Notes: generated by a model not told the origin, from the letters alone. A stretch of DNA of 64,000 nucleotides from Sipunculus nudus (GCA_026874595.1 CM049314.1:31447729-31511728), one strand, 5' to 3'; shown: positions 43,640-56,070, counted from the first letter of the stretch. Numbers and translations are program-made.

Positions 43640-44940
43640 ACCTTAGCAAAGGCCGGTATAAAATGAAATGGCATAACAACTCCAATGACAGCTGTAATGC
43701 ATGACAGGTTTTCTTGTTAAACAATAAGGCTTTCAGGTTTTCAGCCTACACAGTTGTGGTAATGATTAGAGATAATATCCTACATCATAAACATTATCTG
43801 TAAGACAGAACAACAACATTAAATAGAGAAATGCGAGAACAAATATTGTGTCAGAGTTTCAACAGGGGAATCTAGGAATGGGTGTGATGTTATACACAGT
43901 TCGTTTTATTACCAGGAAGAACGTCTGCAAGCTTATTAATGACTCAGTATTGTTTATTTCCGTCGCTGATGTTCTTGGGAAAGTTTAATCCCTGTGAATA
44001 TGAAAATGTCATTTATGAATTGGATGTTATACATCCATGAGAAGTAAAAACTGAAAGTAAACATCCACCTTTATTTTATTTTGCATTTCATAAATTGGAA
44101 GCGAAAGCAATTCTTTGCTGGGAATTCTACAACAAAGAAGGTGTTTTTCTTCCTTGTATTCTCAACCATCTGTTCATAAAATAAATAAGACTAATAATCT
44201 CCAAAAATACGTGGTAAAGTGTGATAGTTCACCGACTGGCTGCTCTGAGACGATTATTATACTGTGGTTGCCTATTTATTCGCGTGTTGCAATATTCCGC
44301 CACGGAGAATAATCGCGAATATAAAATCCTCGGGAATAAGATGTCCAATCAAATAGGATGACCTCTGGAAAAAAAAACCCATCAGCAACCTAATCTGTGT
44401 ATGATATCGAAACTGGCCAATGCATCCCAGCATTAATTATTGTGAAACACGCCGTACTCACAGAGGCTATATTGACTCTAATACAAGTCATAAGTTACTG
44501 ACTGAGCCAGAAATGAGTGAGATATTGTTGTATTATACTTAACTTTATAATCAATTAAAAATACTACTGCGATTATATTTTATAGTTTTAGTTGCAATCT
44601 CGAAAATGAAACACTCGTAAAAGGTCGCAAATGCAGAAATAGCGCAATTTCAGCCCTCGGAAATATAATGCCAACCACAGTACTATAAATTTAATTGTGA
44701 TCTATTGTTATTGCTAGTCGTCAATCGCCATTTACGCAAAAGACCATTACTGCTGACCTTCAAACATTTAATGTGTCAAAGGGCATGAACTCCACCTGAA
44801 TAACTTGTTTGGACATTTTAAACCCGGCATTATCGTAACGAGAAAATATCCCCGTGAGAATGAGGGTATCATAGTACAAGCTCAGAGCAGCGAATCGGTC
44901 AACTTCCACAATGTACCACGCATTATGCTTATTATATATT
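43640..44940. other. No recognised gene; upstream flank of copy 5
   Basis: AT-rich spacer; the copy 5 promoter is presumably here, but no motif is distinctive. No transposon ends seen before 44.94 kb. Confidence 0.4.
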
Positions 44941-44941
44941 G

Positions 44942-44999
<58 letters not shown>
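44942..44999. repeat. (TA)n microsatellite
   Basis: About 28 TA units, adjacent to a Penelope end fragment. Confidence 0.95.
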
Positions 45000-45002
<3 letters not shown>

Positions 45003-45019
45003 GGTGCTGGCTTAAGACA

Positions 45020-45130
45020 GTCAATGAACACAAAAAGAAGAGAGACATCACCGCCAGCATTTCAAACAATCATTGAATTTGGATAACATATACAGATTGT
45101 TGCTAAATTTTCAGCTACCCCTGTAGCCTT
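45020..45130. mobile_element. Penelope-like element terminal fragment
   Basis: GTCAATGAACACAAAAAGAA.. to GTAGCCTT matches the first 110 bases of the terminal repeat at 45160 with some differences. It stops in the middle of the hammerhead-like core and is joined by a TA palindrome to the next copy. Confidence 0.8.
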
Positions 45131-45159
45131 ATATATATATAAGGCTATATATATATATA

Positions 45160-45670
45160 GTCAATGAACACAAAAAGAAGAGAGACATCAACGCCAGCAT
45201 TTCAAACAATCATATTATTTGGATAACATGTACATATTGTTGCTAAATTTTCAGCTACCCCTGTAGCCTTCGTCAGTGCGAGTGACTAACTGTAAACAAA
45301 GCTGATAGTGTGACCCTTCCCTAGGTCAACGGGGCTGGCTTGCAAGCTATACCCATTAATCTATCTGATGTCTTGTCAGGACTGACCTGTGTATATCCAC
45401 ATGAAAACAGGGCTGCTGGGGTGTCAAAGACAGGGAGGGGAGTGGTTAGTCTCGACGGGAAAAGTATGTGCTGAGTGCCGGGTATTTACAGAGAAAAGCC
45501 AGGTCTTTGTTTAATCCTTTTATGTGCGTACGTAGTGTATGAATGTGCCTTTGTTCGGATGTGAATCTGTCTTTGCTGGAGGGAAAGTTACCTTTAAGGA
45601 TGGTGCATTATAAATCTCGAAGAGAATGGTCTGGTTTGTTGAAATGTGCTGCCACGGGGAATCCGGGAGT
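45160..45670 (-). repeat. Left inverted terminal repeat of the Penelope-like element
   Basis: Reverse complement of 46744-47254, high identity by eye. It includes the reverse of the endonuclease end and, at 45249-45276, the reverse of the hammerhead-like core. Confidence 0.9.
45249..45276 (-). ncRNA. Hammerhead-like core in left terminal repeat
   Basis: Reverse complement of the 47138-47165 core: CTGACGA, a GCTAC/GTAGC stem II with AGGG loop, then GAAA. Confidence 0.5.
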
Positions 45671-45699
45671 TTATTCAGTTTATTCAGTTTATTCTCACC

Positions 45700-46965
45700 C
45701 ATAACTTAATCGAGTTCATTGTTAAGTGCTATGTCCAAACCCAGGGTACGGCAATTGGAACCAAAATGGAGCCCGCTGATGCCAATATATTTATATGGGA
45801 TTTCGAATGGAAACTGCTGTCCGACAACCCATCAAATCCTTTAGCGCATATGCGTTACATTGATGACATATTTATTGTATGGCAACACGGTCGAGAATCT
45901 CTAGAACATTTTTTTTGGCACAAATGAATAATGTCAACCCTCATATCAAATTCACAATCGACTCCTCACCCATACAAATCCCATTCCTTGATGTGTCAGT
46001 TGCCATCACTTAAGGACATTTAACTACCAGCTTTATCATAAACCAACTGACCGTCACAGCTATCTCCACTACAGTAGCTTCCACCCACAACATCTCAAAC
46101 GAGGGATTGTATTTGCACAGATGCTGCGCTACAGACGCATATGCTCAAATGATTCAGATTTTAAATGCAAAGCACTTGAATTAGCCAAACATTTCCTCAT
46201 TAAAGGGTACCCTTTCAAGTTAATCCTACACAATTTTGAAAAAGTTTGTAATATTAAACGAAACAGCCTCCTCAGTTACAAAGAAAAAGACATAAATTCA
46301 CGCATCCACATGATCCAGGAATTCCACCCGGCCATAATCTCTATCAACAAAAATATACATAAATGCTGGAATAACTTTAATTCAAATCCCGCTACAGATT
46401 CTCTTTTCTCCACGCCTCCCGTTGCCGCTTACAGACAACCTCCCAACCTCAAACACATGCTTGTACACTCGAAACTACACAAACAGAACAGCCCGTCAGG
46501 GAATGTCAAATGCGGTGACAGCCGCTGTGAGATTTGCGATATTTTAAACACCAAACCCACATTTCAGTCCCCAGGATCTAACATAACCCTCAGGCCAAGC
46601 CCTTTTTCTTGCAATTCCTCGAATGTCATTTAATTCATTACTTGTAAAAAATTCCCCAAAGGGGAGGGAAATTATATAGGAGAAACCGGCACCAAATTCA
46701 GGCTCAGAATGAACAACCACAAAAAAAAACCATCTGCGACAACACTCCCGGATTCCCCTTGGCAGCACATTTCAACAAACCCGACCATTCTCTTCGAGAT
46801 TTAACATGCACCATCCTTAAAGGTAACTTTCCCTCCAGCAAAGACAGATTCACATCAGAACGAAGGCACATTCATACACTACGTACGCACATTAAAGGAT
46901 TAAACAAAGACCTGGCTTTTCTCTGTAAATACCCGGCACTCAGCACATACTTTTCCCCTCGAGAC
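45700..46965 (+). pseudogene. Penelope RT and GIY-YIG coding remnant
   Basis: The frame runs in pieces: 45.70-45.93 (palm motifs with RYIDDIF), 45.93-46.01 (FLDVSV then stop), 46.02-46.63 (KPTDRH, a basic linker, then CGDSRCEICD) and 46.63-46.97 (YIGETG; then SERRHIHTLRTHIKG and a terminal stop). The N-terminal half of the RT is missing. Only the C-terminal half of a usual Penelope ORF is present. Confidence 0.82.
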
Positions 46966-47251
46966 TAACCCCTCCCCTCCCTGTCTTTGACACCCCAGCA
47001 GCCCTGTTTTCATGTGGATATACACAGGTAAGTCCTGACAAGACATCAGATAGATTAATGGGTAAAGCTGGCAAGCCAGCCCCGTTGACCTAGGGAAGGG
47101 TCACACTATCAGCTTTGTTTACAGTTAGTCACTCGCACTGACGAAGGCTACAGGGGTAGCTGAAAATTTAGCAACAATCTGTACATGTTATCCAAATAAT
47201 ATGATTGTTTGAAATGCTGGCGTTGATGTCTCTCTTCTTTTTGTGTTCATT

Positions 47252-47254
<3 letters not shown>
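46744..47254 (+). repeat. Right inverted terminal repeat of the Penelope-like element
   Basis: Contains the natural 3' end of the element: end of the endonuclease frame, untranslated region, hammerhead-like core, and GTGTTCATTGAC at the edge of a (TA)n tract. Confidence 0.9.
47138..47165 (+). ncRNA. Hammerhead-ribozyme-like core in right terminal repeat
   Basis: CTGACGA, AG, GCTAC-AGGG-GTAGC stem II, T, GAAA. This is the conserved CUGANGA..GAAA core. Stems I and III could not be paired confidently by eye, so self-cleavage is not claimed. Confidence 0.5.

Positions 47255-47255
<1 letters not shown>

Positions 47256-47331
<76 letters not shown>
47256..47331. repeat. (TA)n microsatellite
   Basis: About 38 TA units flanking the Penelope-like element. 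Confidence 0.95.
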
Positions 47332-47335
<4 letters not shown>

Positions 47336-47339
47336 TCCT

Positions 47340-49080
47340 ATACAAACAATGGTAACCCCGACCGTTTAATATCATAGAATATTGTAATAATCCCGTTTAT
47401 TGTCATGCCTGGAACCCTTGGCATTGATACTAGTTCGAAGTAAATATCACATCAAACGCCAACACGGCGAATAATGCGGCCAAGAGTCTGTAATCGGTCA
47501 GGCGTGTCAAACAATCAGACAAGTGTAGTGATGCAAGGCGATGTTTGCGATCACATGTGATACATAATTAACTGTTGACCTTTGAGAGACCGCGGTTTAC
47601 GCCTCTATGACGTAACGCCGTGATGATATAAAGCATAAGCTGTTAACATTGCTTACGACTTGAAATCCCCTATAAGGGTAAACGAAAAGCTAAAAGTTTG
47701 GTGTGCACTGGAGGAGAGACCCGGCATGAGGCACAATACTCACAGAAAATAAATTGTCAGGTACGCTTAAACGTAATTTGATATGCCGTTGTGTAATAAA
47801 AGTATTCATAAAAGTAATAAAAGTATTCATATTTCCTTTTTTTATTAACGATTTATTTAATATGATTGGTGACATGACGCCTCTTATATGAATCAAAAGA
47901 AGCCCGCATAATATTACCCCCCCCTCTTATTATCATAATTCAAGCATGCACCACCGACATGAAAAAAACGGCCATTTTACAGTTTAACCTCGTCTAACGC
48001 CCACCTGAGCATGACGAACAACTCGAAATTACACTTCGCTCTTCATATCATATATTTAAACCTGGAATAACGGGCACCCCGTTTTTCCGTTTTACGACCA
48101 CTTATTTTGGTTCCAGTGGGTGAACTCGACCTCAATTATGCGACCACTAAATACAGAGCAAACACTGCCCGGCCAGGCGTAGCGGAAGATTGAGCGCAAG
48201 CCATGCGACACGCGTACGGCACAGATTAAAGCGTCTTCAGGGATGCTCACACAAGCCCTTGATTAGAATTATGGCTAGCTATCTTTTTATGAGACCTGCT
48301 GTTAATGATATGCGTGATACATATATTGGCCAATGAGGACTTATGATTGGTATTTGTTCAACATTCGGCTTACGGTTTAAAAACTGTTTATTGGATGAGA
48401 AATATGAGGACAGAGGCTGAATACTCGTTGATGAAAAATCGTACCATGTGAGGGCTGTAAGAATGTGCACGTTTCACAGCTAAGCCGAGACTCTTGATCT
48501 TGTATCCAACTTCTGCCAGACCTATTGGCGAAGGTGTGCACGCCTTGTCAAAGTCGGCAACTTTGTATGGATTAGTTTTTCAGGTGATATACTATATCGA
48601 GCCCTATAGATTTGAATTGTTTGGTCTCAGGTTATTTTTTTGTAATATTTAGGATAAATATTGTACAAATATTCATTATATATATTGCAATATTGTTGAT
48701 AACAAAATCTGTGCTTAATTGAGAAGTCCTTGGATATAATTTATAAATAATTATTGTATGCGCGTTTTTATCATTTCATTTATTTTCAGTATTGAAAAGC
48801 ATACGAAACGTATCTTGTTAACGTATACGAAACCCTTCTTAATATGCAGATAAGGTTGAAAACGACCACTCATTTATGAACTTTATTCTGCGAGTGTAAC
48901 GAAATCTGATACTTGTTTGAATAGATTTAACAAAAAAGAGGTCTTCCTGAAACAACAACCGTCATGCATCATGCTTCAGATGAATTTGAAATATATGTCA
49001 TTTTTTAACATGATATCAAAAATTATAGAGAAACAAAATGGATTTGATGATTAAATCAACACTGTTCCTGCCAATATGGT
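47340..49080. other. No recognised gene; possible transposon end at 47980-48145
   Basis: TA-CAGTTTAACCTCGTCTAACG followed by GGGCACCCCG and GACCACTTATTT motifs resembles the other TA-flanked transposon ends, but is degraded. Otherwise unremarkable. Confidence 0.35.
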
Positions 49081-49117
49081 TAACTGTTGATGTGGCTTTG
49101 CAGCCTTGAGTGACCTT

Positions 49118-49272
49118 TCAATTAGGACAGCATCTTGTTGAACAAATAATATCGCAGCGATCATACCAGCCCTCTGCATATGAGATTTTGCCTTCCTTAT
49201 GGTCGCATTCTGTACGACAGCCAAAGGAGCATATCTGCCCACAATCTTTGCCAAAATGGCTTCTCTCGCAAT
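49118..49272 (-). pseudogene. Decayed module E exon
   Basis: DCERSHFGKDCGQICSFGC, then EGWYDRCDIICSTRCCPN and a TGA. The acceptor GCATTGCAG is intact. Two cysteines of the middle loop are lost (GKISYAEG for GxCxCxEG). Confidence 0.7.
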
Positions 49273-49279
49273 CTGCAAT

Positions 49280-52200
49280 GCAATTTGGTTAGGGCAAACT
49301 GAATCTTTTTACTATACATCTCGCAAGTGACATACGTTAGTTACTGTTCTCGATCTACCCCCTCGTATTCTGGCCTTATGGAGGGTCATTAGGCGTATTC
49401 GATTGGCATTGTTTTCCTGAATTAATTTAAGCCCCGCCAACCTATGTAGTGATCAAAACGTGTTTCACGGAATAGTACCAATCGAATGACTTTGTCCTGC
49501 ACGGAAATGTCGGCCTCCATATGTAAAGTAACATGCGTACAGAACTCGGATATAAAATATTATAGATCTTTTCCACGAGCATGCGCACTGTGTGCGTTTG
49601 CGCTGTCGTCTATTGGGTTCGGGTCAGCTAACCCCCATACAGGCAACATTTGACCAGAAGTGTACAGTGGTGACGAGGATATCTTGTTCATTTGATTTGA
49701 GTCCTTAGTGTTCAGATGACCAATAAATAGTAAGCAGAATGCAAGTATACCCCAGTGACACGGCATTGTACACTTTTGTTAATGATATTGGTTTACTGAA
49801 ATTGATAAGTTAACGTGTGGATATACCAACGCAGCACAAAACATTTTACAAACATTTTCTATAAGTTGCACAGAAGTCTAAACGGACCATAAAAAAATAA
49901 TCAAAAAATCTAAAATTTCATAGCTAAGAAATTTTTTTAAAATGTAACAAATTCGTTTAAACTTTTAATGTATCGTTGAATAATAAAAATCTGTATATAA
50001 GAAGTGTATCTTTAGTTTTAATTATATTTACAGCTCTGTCAAAATAGTGTATTAATGAAAGAAATATTTTGATTACTTTCTTAGAATGTTATGCATTTTT
50101 TTTTCATTAGAAATTTTCAAAATGTAAAACGTAAATGCAATTGAAAAAAATTACATATTTTCCGGCAAACTATAAACAGGGGTCAATTTACTTAGAAAAG
50201 AGTTCAAAGCATTGTTATAACCATGTTTCTTTTACATTTTATGAAAACTTTCTGTGCGAACTATTTTGTGCTAACGGGGTATATATGGGGCATTCATATT
50301 TCATGAATAAAAAGTTCATGAATGTCTTCTCTACCTTTGAGCATCCTAGTTAACTTCATTATTTTTTAATACACTCAGCAGTGATTGTCAAATGCATGAA
50401 CAAGTTGTTTCGTTCATGTTCTCACGGTTGCCATGGACGCTACCAATTTCAGTTAGCAACCTGCGTCTGTGTTGATACATGTCAGTTTCACAAGTAGTCT
50501 GGGTATATGTGCACTTTTTTTTCAATTGTATTAGGCCTATAATATGCAAAGCCTAAGACGAGCTTTCCACATTAATTTTAAACAGCACCTGGTCGACCCC
50601 GCATCAAAAATAGGCCATAACATTAGTTCAATATAAGATAAAATAAGGCCCCCTCCTTGTTTTAATTTATATTGCAACATACTTTAGTTTTTTTTATGGT
50701 GGGCTTAGGTGAATAATTTGGGTGATACTTGGATTGAGTCAATTGAATTCAACAGGGCCCTAAGCACAACTGCTTCCGACTTTGAAACTCGTACACGTGT
50801 ACAACCTCGAACCATAGATGTTAAAAATCGCCGACAGGTGTTGCGAGTGAAACGAAAAGGTCTACTAAGTTAAAGTTATTAGATCATTTCATTAAGATTG
50901 CAAAAGCACGAAGGTCTCATTCTTTTAAAGCTGACCTAAAATATAAAAAATATGGCATTGAATATTCAAGTAAAAAAAAAATATTTCATGCCTGTGTGAG
51001 GGGTAAATTAACTGAGCTCAAGCGCTCTATACCTGGCGGTGATGATGCATAGCCAGAAATGTTTACAAATACCGTAATGGAGGGTGTAAATATTCAATAT
51101 AGGATTTAATACATGATTATTCTTTAACGCTGTAATTTTTTTGCATTCAACGCTCTTGTGCAGTGGCCTATTGGGAGGCCTGATTTGGGTCACGTGAATA
51201 ATACACGCAACTTATCACATCCTAAAATTCTCGAAGTACAGTGCTCTCATGGAATTTAAATTTAGCTTCACGGGCTGACCGTACTTCACGAAAACACACA
51301 CGCGATTACAGCTATTGAAGGATTAGTGTAACAACGGTTTTTTCTTGGCAGCACAATATTGTTTTTTTTCTGCTTGTCTTAAAATGATAAGTTGGTGGTG
51401 TCACTTTTATGTGATTTGCGTACAATTCGGAAAATAAATAGATAATCTTGCCACTGCAATCCTGTATTTTAAATAACAAACTCTCTTTACATCTTTTTAG
51501 TGGAATGATTTTTTTAGGATTCGTGTTAACCGTCTAACATGACTGACTCTGTAGAAGTCACACTTTTGGCAGGTGAATCAATAATAGATGAGGGTCTTCA
51601 AAAGTGAGTCAAGTTAAATAGATCATTGGTAAGATGTCAAGAAAAGTGATCAAACCTGACATAAATAAGAAAAAGAATAAAACATTTGTAATAACTTATG
51701 CTATACTGTGCAGAAGAATAACGATAACGATAAAAATATCATCTCAACCTTTGCGCAGCAAGAGATAATTACGTGAAAAAATTATCAACAAAAATGCAAA
51801 TAAAGACATTATTTTTATAACCTTTATTATAATGACAACTATGCTTTATTTGATTTTAAGGCTCTAGATAAACTTTTAATAAATCATGTCTAATGCTTTC
51901 TTACATCAAAAGTTTCTTAGTGACATTATTTTAATGGCTCGGGAACCGTCATATGCGGTCCGAAAAGGGTGTATATTTAATCAATATCAGTACTAATTCA
52001 TTTTTTGCCTTCCAGAGGGAAACAGCCATTCATCATATTTATCCCTTAACATCACGCTTCATACTAATTTGAATCGTTGTATCATTTTCAATTATATCAT
52101 TCTTGAATAAAATGTGTTTGTTCGGTTCCTTCATCTGTCGTATACACTATTTTAGTTATGATTATCTGTTGCATTGTGATATTGCTAAACAAACATGTTA

Positions 52201-52320
52201 TAACATAAATCCGCGAGTTTTAAATTAATAAGTTTCGCAGGTATGCTATATCAAAAAGTTTTCTTAATCGTTTCTAGTTTATTTTAATGTTTTCTCTTTC
52301 TAGTGTCTTTATTGAATATT
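49280..52320. other. No recognised gene
   Basis: AT-rich spacer, partly an enlarged intron between the E relic at 49.2 kb and the D relic at 52.4 kb. A short inverted pair (ATTCGATTGGCA near 49399 and ACCAATCGAAT near 49477) may be a tiny foldback element. Confidence 0.4.
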
Positions 52321-52334
52321 TTCCTAACCAGTGG

Positions 52335-52502
52335 TTGATTTTCTGGCCTCTTCCTCACAGAACTTCTCTTCTGTTATATCGCATCTCTTTCCGGGCCAAC
52401 GTAACTTTCATCTGCAACGGCCGTCACTCACACCACATATAACGGTGCATCCTTTTGAGCAAATCAAGTCACGGCTATTTCCCCATGTACCCGGTTCACT
52501 GA
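52335..52502 (-). pseudogene. Decayed module D exon
   Basis: SEPGTWGNSRDLICSKGC, then VICGVSDGRCR, a TGA, and KRCDITEEKFCEEE. The first cysteine is Ser. The acceptor GAAAAAG is retained. VCGVSDG matches the D relic at 60.1 kb, so the two are closer to each other than to copies 1 and 3. Confidence 0.72.
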
Positions 52503-52784
52503 CTTTTTCACTTTGATAACTTTTTTTTTCTTAATCGTAATGTATTCCATATGCTTTTGGTTCGTATGCTGTTTGCATATAGCTGGCTCAATTTCCGGGC
52601 TTATCTGTGTCAACGATCCGAACAATGATGGAAGGAAAACGCTTTGTCATTTAACTTGTTAGTCTAATTGTATTGTGCCACCAAAATTCGGCTTTTGCGT
52701 TAAAAGAGAGTTTATGTAATTGAAGTGATAAGATATTTAGTTAATTTGAAATATACAACAGCATCACAGACTGGTCACTAATCT

Positions 52785-52845
<61 letters not shown>

Positions 52846-52857
52846 CCACACACACAA
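52785..52857. repeat. (TA)n then (CA)n microsatellite
   Basis: About 27 TA units followed by CACACCCACACACACA. Confidence 0.95.
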
Positions 52858-53200
52858 TAGAACATAAGCATGGACGTGGGCAAGTAAATTGTCTCAAGAC
52901 AAATCTCTGCAGCATTTCAAACAAGTATTTAAATCTACGTATCATAATGAGACATTATGCATTTACTTTACAGGGCTTAAGACAGGAGGCAAATAGATAA
53001 ATCATTTGAAAAAATCATAACAAAAAGATTGCCATCAATTTGAGATCATATGTGTCACAATGAATAAAACACTGGAATTTTACTATGCACGTATAGTTAT
53101 GTTACTCGGTACCGTTATTATTTTATGGATTTCCTTACTTATACTAAAGGAATAATAATGTTAATAGCACAGTTGCAAATGAGATAATTGTTTTAAACAC

Positions 53201-53296
53201 CTTGACTGCATGTTCCTCCATGTTTTTCTTTTACACAGCCATATTTCAATCTACCGCTTTGGTAAAATGTAGAATGTATGCAGCCAGGGGAGCAAA
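53201..53296 (-). pseudogene. Short 96-nt module exon, open but truncated
   Basis: Acceptor TTATTTGTAG, donor GTGTTT, phase 1 to 1: VCSPGCIHSTFYQSG, then KYGCVKEKHGGTCSQG. It is a B-type module lacking about 13 residues and several cysteines. The frame is intact but it lies among decayed exons of the same unit. Confidence 0.55.
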
Positions 53297-53626
53297 CTAC
53301 AAATAAGGAATGTTCAAAATGACAGTGTTTATGTGGAACCCACGTATAAAAAATGCTCAACATGTCTAATTTATTTAATATTTATGTGAGGAAAAAATTA
53401 ATAAATATTTAATGAAATGTAATTTTGGCGTAATAGATCATACATGTATCGTTACCCGCTTACCTTTTCTCTGAACAGATACACACACGGTTTATATGAA
53501 CATATTTAATGCATTAAAAGAATGCACTAATCCATGAGGCTGGTTTCAACTATTTTGCTATAGAAACTATGAATTAATGGTTTAGAAACCAAACCAAGTT
53601 ATTACACAAAACTATGTGATAGCGAC

Positions 53627-53700
53627 CTTTATGACATTTTTCACTTTTTTTCCTGGTAAACATCTTATCAAACACGTTCTATCAGCGTTCAGATAGGCCC
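53627..53700 (-). pseudogene. Module C relic
   Basis: NADRTCLIRCLPGKK followed by a frame shift into KCHK, matching the end of module C (ACRSTDGxCLQGCLPG..KCHKG). The start is missing. Confidence 0.5.
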
Positions 53701-54038
53701 TATAAAAAAATTAGCAGGAAGGACTGTGTTCAGTTGAAACCGTGGTCGCAGTCTTTTATACACGTGTTATACATGTTGAGTAAACACATAATGGCGAAGT
53801 TATTCCTCCCTTTCAATTCATAACGTTACTGGATGTAGAATTTACAAGCTAAGCCTTCCATGGGTTAAAAAACAGTAAAAAGCATATAATGTGAGCAGTA
53901 GGTTGTTTGTATGTTCGTGCTATTGAGATGTTTTCAGTTACACAAACATCATTTAGACATGTCAGAGTAATGACATAAACGGAAACAGGTTTAGCGCCTT
54001 GGACCCATTGTCCTAGGGGCAATGACTACCTGACAATA

Positions 54039-54041
<3 letters not shown>

Positions 54042-54110
<69 letters not shown>
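54042..54110. repeat. (TA)n microsatellite
   Basis: About 34 TA units. Confidence 0.95.
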
Positions 54111-54112
<2 letters not shown>

Positions 54113-54420
54113 CTCCGCCCAGGGAATTCCGCAAAACTGCACTGAGGTCGAGGTCATGCACATTAAGACGATGCGTTGAGGGGTCGCTTGGTAAAAACTG
54201 CGGTCCTCCGTGGTACAGCCGCCATTTACAATAGTAGTCCCTATCCACGTCGCCTGTCGAATGTCAAAATCGGTCTGCTTAAAATGTCGAGTGTGTGCCG
54301 CGACCCGGATACCCAATCCTACTCCTTCTGTGATAGAGGAGGAGTTGCGACTTTCCAGTGCATTGTCCGGCTAGGGAGTTATCTTATTCCCTCAGTCCAT
54401 CAGGCATGCTAGGCAGCCGG
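54111..54420. other. GC-richer unique block, unclassified
   Basis: Roughly 300 bp of balanced composition (for example CTGAGGTCGAGGTCATGCAC, CGCGACCCGGATACCC) directly abutting a long (TA)n. Both strands have open frames but no domain or splice pattern was recognised. It could be a transposon or host-gene fragment. Confidence 0.4.
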
Positions 54421-54559
54421 TATGCAAAGGGAAAAAAATAAACATAAACGTAAGTAATATGATAAAACTTAATAAAGTAAAATAAACGCGGGATGATTAT
54501 GCAAAAAAATAGAATATAAATATAAACAACAACAAAAAACACATAGTACAGATAATAAT

Positions 54560-54566
54560 ACTAATG

Positions 54567-54604
<38 letters not shown>

Positions 54605-54645
54605 TATTATTATTATTATTATTCTTATTATTATTATAATATATC
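54560..54645. repeat. (AAT)n/(ATT)n trinucleotide repeat
   Basis: About 14 AAT units changing into ATT units. Confidence 0.95.
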
Positions 54646-55144
54646 TATACTTTAAGCGTAAAATAAATAATATAAAATCATAAACCGATTATGCTCCGTC
54701 ACATGTCAAATCCACAAAAATCGATCCATCCGAACACAAACTAACATTCAGTAATAGGTCTCTTATCAAAGCTTTAGAAATTCTGCCCTACGCCTTAATT
54801 GATACGATCCAATAATGGGGACTTGGAAGATGTTTTAAGCAGACTCATATAAAGAGAATATTTCTACCATGAAAACTCACCATCTAAATTATCTAAAAAG
54901 CCCACTGCAATAATTAACGACAGATATTGTAACGAAAGATGAACACCACCTAAAAGACGTAACCCAAATAAGATATGTATATTAACACATTGAGAAATAT
55001 GATAAATTCCGAAATAATAAATAAAAACAAATAATCGTACTCTCTATGAACAAAAAGCTATTACCACACTAAAGATTATAGAGAAATAATCATCAGATCC
55101 ACCGATTAAGGCGGCGCCACAGTAAAACAGGACAAACCAGATTA

Positions 55145-56070
55145 TATTAAAGGGGCCGACCGACAATTCGATGATGAAAAATATAACAGAAAATTAGACG
55201 GGAATCAAACTGAAAAAAAATCATTAAAACCACATTCAACAGGAACTATTCACATGCAAAGCCAAAAACCCCGAAACCAGTCATATTCTACACGCTCCCA
55301 AAAATTCATCGAAAAAAATAATCCAGGCAAACCTATTTTTTCCGGTATAGGAGCTCTTACTAAACTAGTTTCTGGATTTGAGGAAACCAATCTAAAAACT
55401 TCCGTACAAAATTCTAATAGCTGTGTCCGCGACACTACAGACTTTCATAATAAACATGATCAACGATATTCCAGAAGACAAGACATTATTTTGGAAACTC
55501 TGGATGTTGAATGTTTATACACTAATATACCTCAGACGGATTGCCTATATGCATGCATGAAACTCCTCAATGATATAAATAAACATAGCAATATAACACC
55601 GAAAATCTTCACTGATTTGGCTGAATTTATCCTTACACAATTATTTTGAATTCGAAGAAAATATTTATCTCCAATAATAAGCAAAGCTGTGGGTACGTGT
55701 ATAGCACCACAATATGCTAATTGCTTTATCAGACACTTGGGGGAAAATTTCTTGGCAAATGAATCTCGTAAACCACTAATTTATCTAAGATACATTGACA
55801 ATATTTTTTTTTAATTTGACGCCACGGCGAAAGTAAACCTTCAGAATTTTACAATAAGTTCTTTAGTCACCACCCTAATATGAATCTAAAACTTGAATAT
55901 TCTACCAATACTATTCATTTTCTGGACACAACGATAAAACAAACTGTCAGAAATATCCAGACTGCACTTCATCGTAAGCCTACTGATCGCCACAACTATA
56001 TACAGAAACTATACCGGAAAGAGCATTGGGAAATCATACCTCTCCTTCCCTCTCACGGGAAGTAGAGTTG
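55145..56070 (+). mobile_element. Second Penelope-like RT relic
   Basis: Plus-strand remnants: LPKIH-type stretch near 55290, GKPIFSGIGALTKLVSGFEE, then TLDVECLYTNIPQT, GTCIAPQYANCF, LRYIDNIF and HFLDTTI with RKPTDRHNYI. The order is that of a Penelope RT, upstream half plus palm. Frameshifts at A- and T-runs break it, and the catalytic YIDD is YIDN. No GIY-YIG end or terminal repeat was found downstream. Confidence 0.8.

Larger units (their letters stand above)
45160..47254 (+). mobile_element. Penelope-like retroelement, 5'-truncated, with inverted terminal repeats
   Basis: Inverted repeats of 511 bp (45160-45670 and 46744-47254) flank a coding remnant on the plus strand. The remnant has RT motifs (GTKMEPADANIF, RYIDDIFIVW, FLDVSV, YHKPTDRHSYL), a linker with CGDSRCEICDIL, and a GIY-YIG-type end (GNYIGETGTKFRLRMNNH). 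The left repeat contains an inverted piece of the GIY-YIG coding end itself. Stops and frameshifts (about 45925 and 46013) make it non-coding now. Such elements retrotranspose using RT plus a GIY-YIG endonuclease; hammerhead cores in their terminal repeats are known. Flanks are (TA)n. Confidence 0.85.
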
